NCBI GenBank assembly: GCA_018400895.1
Contig: JAGYLR010000034.1
Location: 1 to 5,414, forward strand
Length of the DNA stretch: 5,414 nt
Origin: a bacterium
Lineage (GTDB): Bacteria > Patescibacteriota > Minisyncoccia > Minisyncoccales > PWPS01
Reading direction: 5' to 3'
Part shown: positions 1-5,203 of the stretch, one piece after another
Position numbering within the stretch: position 1 is the stretch's first letter
Layout: every line of letters starts with the position of its first letter
Translations under genes and position numbers: made by a program
Notes under the pieces: generated by a model
The model's input: the letters and a program-made list of their open reading frames with translations, nothing else
What the model was told of the DNA's origin: nothing
The model's database searches: none

Positions 1-34
1 GCTGAGCAGTACTAATAGGTCGTGCATTTTGGCT
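1..34 (+). rRNA. rrl: 23S ribosomal RNA, 3' end only (partial)
   Basis: The first bases read GCTGAGCAGTACTAATAGGT, which closely matches the conserved 3' terminal part of bacterial 23S rRNA (GCTGAGC..TACTAATxGGTCG). The rest of the gene lies upstream of the window. The exact mature 3' end cannot be fixed here, because its partner strand in the 23S terminal helix is outside the window. Position 34 is an estimate from the usual number of bases after the GGTCG motif. The 5S gene follows after about 50 bases with no tRNA between, the usual bacterial 23S-5S order. Confidence 0.9.
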
Positions 35-69
35 AGTAATTAATGACCATTACGTATAAAGAAGATAAT

Positions 70-215
70 AATTGGAGTCATCCTATGGGGGCTATACTGA
101 TGTTGTCCCACCCGTTCCCATTCCGAACACGGAAGTGAAATACATCAAGGCCGATGATAGTGGGTTTTCCCGCGAAAGTAGGTAGCCCCCGTAGAATGAT
201 TCCAATTTTTCTTTT
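70..215 (+). terminator. 5S-enclosing processing stem with T-rich tract, likely rRNA operon terminator
   Basis: AATTGGAGTCAT (70-81) pairs with ATGATTCCAATT (196-207) along all 12 positions, with one G-U wobble (77 with 200). One C/A mismatch (82/195) separates it from 5S helix I, so the two stack into a nearly continuous helix of about 24 bp around the whole 5S sequence. The 3' strand runs directly into a T-rich tract (206-215, TTTTTCTTTT). A stem followed by a U tract is the form of a Rho-independent terminator, although here the loop is the folded 5S itself. The outer stem is also what RNase III-type maturation of 5S would use. The pairing is seen directly; the double role is inferred. Confidence 0.6.
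84..193 (+). rRNA. rrf: 5S ribosomal RNA
   Basis: This is a complete 5S rRNA of about 110 nt, a component of the large ribosomal subunit. Conserved landmarks are visible in order: the CCCGTTCCCATTCCGAACAC block at 111-130 (helix III and loop C), GGAAGTGAAA at 131-140, CCGATGATAGTGGG at 151-164, and GCGAAAGTAGG at 172-182. Helix I is formed by GGGGGCTA (87-94) pairing with TAGCCCCC (183-190), and it extends outward through 83-86 with 191-194, including one G-U pair. The ends given are those of this terminal helix; the true mature ends may differ by a few bases. The gene is co-transcribed with the 23S gene. Confidence 0.95.
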
Positions 216-240
216 AATGTAGGGAATAATCGTGTATAAT
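212..240 (+). promoter_or_regulatory. Predicted sigma70-type promoter of mreC
   Basis: A consensus -10 element TATAAT occupies 235-240. The best -35 at 17-base spacing is TTTTAA (212-217), only 3 of 6 matches to TTGACA, and it overlaps the T tract that follows the 5S stem. Counting 7 bases on from the -10 element puts the transcription start near 247, two bases before the mreC ATG at 249, so the mRNA would have almost no leader. In DNA this AT-rich a TATAAT can arise by chance, but it stands between a likely terminator and the first gene of an operon, where a promoter is needed. Confidence 0.5.
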
Positions 241-248
241 TTCTTTTA

Positions 249-1046
249 ATGAGAATAAAAAGAAATAAAAATCCTTTATTTAGAAAAGGAGCTTTTGTAT
301 CAGCGATAGTTCTCTTTTTTGTTATAATCTCTTTTACTCCTGTTTCTAAAACTATAAAAAATGGAGTGTTTTTATTTTCATCTTCAGCACAAAGTTTTTT
401 CTTTAAACAAGGTAGTGCTCTTTATCAATTAGGAGAAGTTTTATTTGGTATAGAAAAAGTAAAAGATGAGATAACTGAACTTCGTTTAGAGAACTCAAAA
501 CTATACTCTATGCTTGTTTTACAAAGAGAAATATTAGAAGAAAATAGAGCTTTTAGAAGTGCCCTAGATATAGGGTTAAAAGATGATTTTAATTTAATTT
601 TTGCTGATATAATTGGCTCAACAAATGAAGGTTTAATTTTAGGAAGTGGAGAAAAAGTTGGAGTAAAAAAGGGGCTTTCTGTTGTAACTCCTGATAAATC
701 ACTTGTTGGATTAGTGTCAGAAGTATATGCAGATTTTTCAATTATTACTCTTATAACCTGTTCTGAAACTTCCTTTGAAGTTGTCATCCAAGGAGAAGAA
801 GATTCCGTTGGTGTTTTGAGAGGAGGTGATGAATTAATGACAATTGAACTTATTTCTAGGGATTCAAAAGTAGCAATAGGGGATGCAGTAACTACTTTTC
901 CTCAAGAAGGATTACATCCCAGAGGTCTCTTTGTGGGTAGTGTGGAAGAATTAGTGGAAAGTGACGTAGAAGCATTTACTGAAGCAAAAGTGAGACCAGG
1001 ATTTCAAATTAATAATTTAAAATTTTTATTTATCTTGGATAAATGA
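249..1046 (+). CDS. mreC: Rod shape-determining protein MreC
   Basis: MreC is a membrane-anchored scaffold of the elongasome. It links the cytoskeletal protein MreB and MreD to PBP2 and activates lateral-wall peptidoglycan synthesis. The 265-residue product has the family layout. A short basic N-terminus (residues 1-14) precedes one membrane segment at about 15-32. A coiled coil follows at about 66-104, rich in Glu, Lys and Leu, and then the extracytoplasmic double beta-barrel domain at about 115-262. Glycine-turn motifs typical of that domain include GSGEKVGVKKGLSV (132-145), then LVGLVSEVY (152-160) and HPRGLFVGSV (223-232). The length is ordinary. The ATG at 249 is chosen because it gives the basic-then-hydrophobic N-terminus and lies just after the TATAAT; no Shine-Dalgarno site precedes it. 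The stop TGA overlaps the mreD start in an ATGA, implying coupled translation. mreB is not next to it in this window. Confidence 0.93.
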   Translation: MRIKRNKNPLFRKGAFVSAIVLFFVIISFTPVSKTIKNGVFLFSSSAQSFFFKQGSALYQLGEVLFGIEKVKDEITELRLENSKLYSMLVLQREILEENRAFRSALDIGLKDDFNLIFADIIGSTNEGLILGSGEKVGVKKGLSVVTPDKSLVGLVSEVYADFSIITLITCSETSFEVVIQGEEDSVGVLRGGDELMTIELISRDSKVAIGDAVTTFPQEGLHPRGLFVGSVEELVESDVEAFTEAKVRPGFQINNLKFLFILDK

Positions 1047-1342
1047 AGAATTTTGTTTTTATATTTTTAGTACCTTACTTTATTTTTATTATAGAGAGTG
1101 GGTTAATGATTCACCTGTCTGGAATAATCCCAAATCTACTTATTTTATATGCCTTATTTTTTAATGTTTTTGAAAATTCATTTAGAAAAAGAGGATTATT
1201 AGTTGCTGGTTTTTGTGGATTATTTTTTGATGTTATATCATCTTATCCTTTAGGAATTTTTTCAGGAATATTTTTATTATTAGCGTTTATATTAAAGCTA
1301 ATTTTACAAAAGTATGTTCGTATACCGTTCTTCCAAAAATAA
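1043..1342 (+). CDS. mreD: Short MreD-like membrane protein
   Basis: MreD is an integral membrane protein that works with MreC and the RodA/PBP2 synthase in cell elongation. This product is only 99 residues and almost entirely hydrophobic, with about four possible membrane segments (roughly 3-19, 22-42, 50-65 and 70-88). The recognisable family signature is GLFFDVISSYPLG at 59-71, which matches the MreD pattern of an Asp in a membrane segment followed by Leu-Gly. A Pro-Asn-Leu at 30-32 fits the upstream conserved part. Well-studied MreD proteins run to about 160-170 residues, so the last one or two membrane segments are absent. Position between mreC (4-base overlap) and mrdA strongly supports the call. 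The start is fixed by the ATGA overlap. The short length may be normal for the lineage, because no further matching frame is evident before mrdA. Confidence 0.8.
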   Translation: MKNFVFIFLVPYFIFIIESGLMIHLSGIIPNLLILYALFFNVFENSFRKRGLLVAGFCGLFFDVISSYPLGIFSGIFLLLAFILKLILQKYVRIPFFQK

Positions 1343-3242
1343 AAAAAGAATGAAAAAAGATATAGAACCTCAAGAAATTTTTATTGATAATCTTGCTAAA
1401 GAACATGAGAAAGAGATAGGGGTTTCAGAAAAAAGAATAGAAGTTCCTATATCAAAAAAATCAATAACTTTTTTTACTTTCTTTATTTTTTCTTTATTTT
1501 GTCTTTTATTTTTTAAAAGTTTTCACATTCAAATAATAGAAGGAAGTTATTTTTCTTCAGTGGCACAGAGAAATAAATCAGCAGCTTTTTCAGTTCAATC
1601 ATTAAGAGGAGTAGTTTATGATAGAAATATGAATCAGATGGTGTTTAATTCTCCTAAATTTGATCTTCAGTTTGATAAAAATAATATTTCTACAGATAAA
1701 AACATAGGTGAAATAGAAGATGTTTCACGAATATTGGGAATAACAAAGAATGAAATAATAGAACTAATAAACAATTCCTTAGAAAATATTGTTACCATAA
1801 AAGAAGATTTGGGTCACACAGAGTTAGTTCTTCTTACTGCAAGAGTTGATGATATGTCTGGATTTTCAATAGCAAAATCGTTGGATAGAGAATATCTTGA
1901 CAGTACAACATTTGCTCATATTATGGGCTACATAGGGAAGGTTACTAGAGAGCAGATGGAAGATAATCCAGAAAAATATTCAATAAATGATTATGCTGGA
2001 GTGGCGGGAATAGAAAAAGTTTATGAAGATTATCTATCCAGAGATAAAGGAGAAGTGTTCATTAAAAGAGATGTTTCTGGAAATATAAAATCAAGAGAAG
2101 TAGTTTCTCTTCCTGAACCGGGAAATAATCTTGTTTTGTGGATAGATTATGAACTCCAAAAAAAGATAGAAGAAGAAACGCTTAATATTCTTGAGAAATT
2201 AGGATCAACTAGTGCGGCAGTTGTGGCAATAGATCCTAATACAGGAGGAATTTTATCAATGGTAAGTATTCCTTCTTATGACAATCATATTTTTGGGAGT
2301 AAAGCAGATAAAACAATAGTGTCTGATATTCTTTCTGGAGAAGAAGGATCATCTTTTTTAAACAGGACAATGTCTTCTGCTTATCCGCCAGGATCGTCAA
2401 TAAAGCCACTTCTTGGTGCAGCAGCTTTGCAAGAGGGAGTAATAAGTCCTGATAAAAAGATATACAGTCCTGGATATATAACAGTTCCTAATCCATGGAA
2501 TCCTTCGCAACCATCAATATTTAAAGATAACAAGGCTCATGGATGGACCAATTTAAAAGAAGCAATTGCTGTGTCTAGTAATGTTTACTTTTATTCTATT
2601 GGTGGTGGATATGAAGATCAACAAGGGCTAGGAATAGACAAAATAAAGCAATATCTTCAATTATTTGGATGGGGGGATGAAACAGGTATTGATTTACCAT
2701 CGGAAAATAGTGGATTTATTCCTGACAAACAGTGGAAAGCAGAAAACGTAGGAGTAGTTTGGACAGTGGGAGATACTTACAATACTTCTGTAGGTCAAGG
2801 TTACTTATCAGTAACACCTATTCAAGTAGCAATGTCTTATGCTTCAATTATAAATGGAGGTAAATTATTATCACCAAAAATTTTAAAAGAAGTTAGAAAT
2901 AGCAATGAAGAAGTCATAGAAAAATATTCTTCAGAAATTATAAGAGAAGGGTTTATATCGGATAAAAACTTATCTTATGTAAAAGAAGGAATGTACCAAA
3001 CAACACAAATAGGAACAGCGTTGAGCCTTGGTACTCTAGATGTTAAAATGGGAGCAAAGACAGGAACAGCACAAACATCAAAACCAGAATATTATCATAA
3101 CTGGATAACTGTATTTGCACCTTTTGAAGAACCAGAGATACTTATTACTATAATCATAGAAGAAGTAGAAGGAATTAGACCAGCGACAATTCCTCTGGCA
3201 AGAAATATCTTAGAATGGTATTTTAACGAATATTTAAAATAA
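1314..3242 (+). CDS. mrdA: Penicillin-binding protein 2 (class B peptidoglycan transpeptidase)
   Basis: This enzyme cross-links stem peptides during cell elongation on the outer face of the membrane, normally paired with the RodA glycosyltransferase. The product is 642 residues. A charged cytoplasmic tail (1-49) is followed by one membrane anchor (about 51-68). The pedestal/dimerisation domain begins at RGVVYDRN (98-105) and includes GVAGIEKVYEDYLS (229-242). The transpeptidase domain starts near 300. All three penicillin-binding motifs are present: S-S-I-K at 361-364 with nucleophile Ser361, S-S-N at 421-423, and K-T-G at 582-584 in AKTGTAQT. The usual SxxK box in this class is STFK, so SSIK is a mild variant. 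The start is uncertain. ATG at 1314 overlaps mreD by 29 bases, and ATG at 1350 (Met13) begins 7 bases after the mreD stop. Neither has a Shine-Dalgarno site, and an in-frame stop at 1299-1301 rules out anything longer. greA follows after 7 bases. Confidence 0.93.
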   Translation: MFVYRSSKNKKRMKKDIEPQEIFIDNLAKEHEKEIGVSEKRIEVPISKKSITFFTFFIFSLFCLLFFKSFHIQIIEGSYFSSVAQRNKSAAFSVQSLRGVVYDRNMNQMVFNSPKFDLQFDKNNISTDKNIGEIEDVSRILGITKNEIIELINNSLENIVTIKEDLGHTELVLLTARVDDMSGFSIAKSLDREYLDSTTFAHIMGYIGKVTREQMEDNPEKYSINDYAGVAGIEKVYEDYLSRDKGEVFIKRDVSGNIKSREVVSLPEPGNNLVLWIDYELQKKIEEETLNILEKLGSTSAAVVAIDPNTGGILSMVSIPSYDNHIFGSKADKTIVSDILSGEEGSSFLNRTMSSAYPPGSSIKPLLGAAALQEGVISPDKKIYSPGYITVPNPWNPSQPSIFKDNKAHGWTNLKEAIAVSSNVYFYSIGGGYEDQQGLGIDKIKQYLQLFGWGDETGIDLPSENSGFIPDKQWKAENVGVVWTVGDTYNTSVGQGYLSVTPIQVAMSYASIINGGKLLSPKILKEVRNSNEEVIEKYSSEIIREGFISDKNLSYVKEGMYQTTQIGTALSLGTLDVKMGAKTGTAQTSKPEYYHNWITVFAPFEEPEILITIIIEEVEGIRPATIPLARNILEWYFNEYLK

Positions 3243-3249
3243 TAAAATT

Positions 3250-3708
3250 ATGAAAAAAACATTTACTCGTTCCGGGCTTGAGAAGTTAAAAAAGGAACTT
3301 GTTTTTCTAGAAAAAGAAAAAAGAAGAGAAGTTGCAGAAAAACTAAAAACAGCAGCTGCTTTTGGAGATCTTAGTGAAAACTCAGCATACGAGGAAGCAA
3401 AGAACGAGCAGACAGTTTTAGAAACCAGAATAGCTAAGTTGAGAGAAATGATTAAAGATGCACAGGTTGTTGACTCAAAAAGTGGTACAGATATAGTTCA
3501 AATAGGTTCAAAAATACTTACAGAGATAAACAGCAAAACAAGTCAGTTTGAGATAGTAGGAGAGACAGAATCAGATCCTTTTCAAGGAAAAATATCTTGT
3601 GATTCACCAATAGGAAGATCTTTTTTAGGAAAAAAGAAAGGTGATGTTTGTATTGTCAAAACTCCTTCAGGAGAAAAGAGCTACAAGATAAAAGAAATAA
3701 TTGACTAA
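3250..3708 (+). CDS. greA: Transcription elongation factor GreA
   Basis: GreA enters the secondary channel of RNA polymerase and triggers cleavage of backtracked RNA, rescuing stalled complexes. The 152-residue product is near the usual length of about 158. The N-terminal antiparallel coiled coil spans about 1-75, and its tip carries FGDLSENSAYEEAK (38-51). Asp40 and Glu43 match the acidic pair (Asp41 and Glu44 in E. coli) that holds the catalytic metal in the polymerase active site. The C-terminal FKBP-like domain (about 82-152) includes ISCDSPIGRSFLGKKKGD (115-132), a typical GreA stretch. The ATG is 7 bases after the mrdA stop, so it probably shares the mre transcript. No Shine-Dalgarno site is seen. 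A TAAAAT at 3235-3240 could act as a -10 element, but it has no matching -35. The last codons overlap the -35 box of the predicted lysS promoter. Confidence 0.95.
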   Translation: MKKTFTRSGLEKLKKELVFLEKEKRREVAEKLKTAAAFGDLSENSAYEEAKNEQTVLETRIAKLREMIKDAQVVDSKSGTDIVQIGSKILTEINSKTSQFEIVGETESDPFQGKISCDSPIGRSFLGKKKGDVCIVKTPSGEKSYKIKEIID

Positions 3709-3730
3709 GGTTAGTTATTTCGGTTAGAAT
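3701..3730 (+). promoter_or_regulatory. Predicted sigma70-type promoter of lysS
   Basis: TTGACT (3701-3706, 5 of 6 to TTGACA) and TAGAAT (3725-3730, 5 of 6 to TATAAT) are separated by 18 bases, a good sigma70-like arrangement. The -35 box lies inside the last codons of greA. Counting 7 bases from the end of the -10 box places the start site at 3737, the A of the lysS ATG, which would give a leaderless mRNA. It would let lysS and the gene after it be expressed independently of the mre-greA transcript. No terminator hairpin is seen between greA and lysS, so read-through could also supply lysS. Confidence 0.6.
3709..3727 (+). repeat. Short direct repeat GGTTAG in the lysS promoter
   Basis: GGTTAG occurs at 3709-3714 and again at 3722-3727, a period of 13 bases. 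The first copy lies in the spacer just after the -35 box, and the second overlaps the first half of the -10 box. Such placement would suit a regulator site, but a six-base repeat may be chance and no matching regulator is known from this window. Confidence 0.25.
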
Positions 3731-3736
3731 AATATA

Positions 3737-5203
3737 ATGAGCAGAAAAGATGAACTAAGACAAAATAGGTTAGATAAAAAGAAGAGGATTGAAGCAGAAG
3801 GTCTTCATCCTTATCCTGTATTTACAAAAAGAACTCATACTATAGAAAAAGTTCTTTCTGATTTTAGTCAATTAAAAAAACTTGAAGAAGAAGTTTTTAT
3901 TGTGGGAAGAATACGTTCTTTTAGACAACATGGAAAAATTGTGTTTATTGACATAGAAGATGGTACAGAAAAAGTGCAAATATTTATTTCTGAAGATGGA
4001 GTAGGACCAACTCCCTATATTTTTTTCACTGAAAATCTTGACATAGGAGATTTCATTCAGGTAAAGGGAGTTTTATTTTTAACAAAGAGAGAAGAAAAGA
4101 GTGTTAATGCTTCTGATATAAAGGTTTTATCAAAAAACATTCTTCCTCTTCCAGAAAAGTGGCACGGGATACAAGATACTGAAGAAAGATACAGAAAAAG
4201 ATATTTAGATATTTTATTCACCGAGGGAGTTAAATCAAATTTTGAAACCAGATCTAAAATAATAAAATCTCTAAGAGCTTTTCTCGATGAAAAAGGGTTT
4301 TTAGAGGTGGAAACACCTATATTGCAACCAATTTACGGGGGAGCTGGAGCAAGACCGTTTAAAACTCATCTTAATGCTCTCTCAATGGATTTTTATCTTC
4401 GCATAGCTCCTGAACTTTACTTAAAAAGGTTACTAGTAGGGGGATTTGAAAAAGTATATGAATTAGGAAGATGTTTTAGAAATGAAGGGATGGATAGAAG
4501 TCATAATCCAGAATTTACTTCTCTTGAATTTTATTGGGCGTATTCTGACTATAAACAGTTAATGAATTTTACAGAAGAGATGCTTGTTAATCTGGTAAAA
4601 AATGTTTTTAACAAAGAAGAAATATGGTATGAAGATAACAAAATAGATATGAAGTCTCCTTGGCCAAGATTGCAGTTTAATGATGTTATTAAAAAGGAGA
4701 CAGGAATAGATATTGAGGAAATAAATAAGGAGGAATTAGCAAAAGAGGCAGAAAATATGGGAATAAAGATAGAAAAAGGTGCAGATAAGGCGCGAATAAG
4801 TGATGAGATATTTAAGAATAAGTGTCGCCATACGCTAATTCAGCCGACTTTTATCATACATCATCCTGAAGGATTTCAACCACTTGCAAAAGGATTACCA
4901 GAAACTAATAAATTAGCCAATTTTCAATTGTATATAGCTGGATGGGAAGTTGTTAATGCTTTTTCAGAATTAAATAACCCAATAGAACAACAAAAGAGAT
5001 TTAAAGAACAAGAAAATATGTTAAAAGAGGGATTTGAAGAAGCACAAAGAATGGATGATGATTTTATTGAGGCATTAGAGTATGGAATGCCTCCTGCAGT
5101 TGGGTTTGGAATGGGTGTTGATAGATTAACAGCAATTTTAACAAACTCACACAGCTTACGTGAAATAATAATATTTCCAGCAATGAGAAAAAAAAATGAA
5201 TAA
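3737..5203 (+). CDS. lysS: Lysine--tRNA ligase, class II
   Basis: LysRS activates lysine with ATP and loads it onto tRNA-Lys in the cytoplasm. The product is 488 residues, close to the 505 of E. coli. An N-terminal helix (1-20) leads to an OB-fold anticodon-binding domain (about 52-133, with FIVGRIRSFRQHGKIVFIDI at 54-73). The class II catalytic domain begins near ERYRKRYLD (150-158). Motif 1 is FLDEKGFLEVETPIL (182-196) and motif 2 is FRNEGMDRSHNPEFT (247-261), with ATP-binding Arg248. Motif 3 is GFGMGVDRLTAIL (456-468), with Arg463. Lysine-pocket residues appear in NAFSEL (407-412), where Asn407 and Glu411 match family positions. The stretch AGWEVVNAFSELNN (401-414) differs from the usual GGREIGNGFSELND. 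The ATG follows greA by 28 bases, lacks a Shine-Dalgarno site and coincides with the predicted transcription start. The 3' end overlaps the next gene by 8 bases. Confidence 0.96.
   Translation: MSRKDELRQNRLDKKKRIEAEGLHPYPVFTKRTHTIEKVLSDFSQLKKLEEEVFIVGRIRSFRQHGKIVFIDIEDGTEKVQIFISEDGVGPTPYIFFTENLDIGDFIQVKGVLFLTKREEKSVNASDIKVLSKNILPLPEKWHGIQDTEERYRKRYLDILFTEGVKSNFETRSKIIKSLRAFLDEKGFLEVETPILQPIYGGAGARPFKTHLNALSMDFYLRIAPELYLKRLLVGGFEKVYELGRCFRNEGMDRSHNPEFTSLEFYWAYSDYKQLMNFTEEMLVNLVKNVFNKEEIWYEDNKIDMKSPWPRLQFNDVIKKETGIDIEEINKEELAKEAENMGIKIEKGADKARISDEIFKNKCRHTLIQPTFIIHHPEGFQPLAKGLPETNKLANFQLYIAGWEVVNAFSELNNPIEQQKRFKEQENMLKEGFEEAQRMDDDFIEALEYGMPPAVGFGMGVDRLTAILTNSHSLREIIIFPAMRKKNE

Noticed and set aside
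36..53. Possible small hairpin in the 23S-5S spacer (GTAAT with ATTAC)
   Set aside because: It has only five base pairs, four of them A-T, and an eight-base loop; this is expected by chance in AT-rich spacer.
425..787. Open frame of 120 codons on the minus strand inside mreC
   Set aside because: It lies fully antisense to a well-supported mreC, has a Ser/Lys/Phe-rich composition typical of a reverse-strand shadow, and matches no family I recognise.
3235..3240. TAAAAT before greA as a third near-leaderless promoter
   Set aside because: The distance to the ATG would fit, but no -35 match exists at 16-18 bases and such hexamers are frequent in this composition, so it is not listed as a feature.
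3733..3738. A perfect TATAAT overlapping the lysS start codon
   Set aside because: Transcription would start inside lysS with no nearby in-frame start codon, and no -35 lies at the right distance. The TTGACT/TAGAAT pair explains the region better.
4727..4734. AAGGAGGA inside lysS resembling a Shine-Dalgarno site
   Set aside because: No start codon lies within 5-12 bases downstream; it encodes ordinary Lys-Glu-Glu residues.
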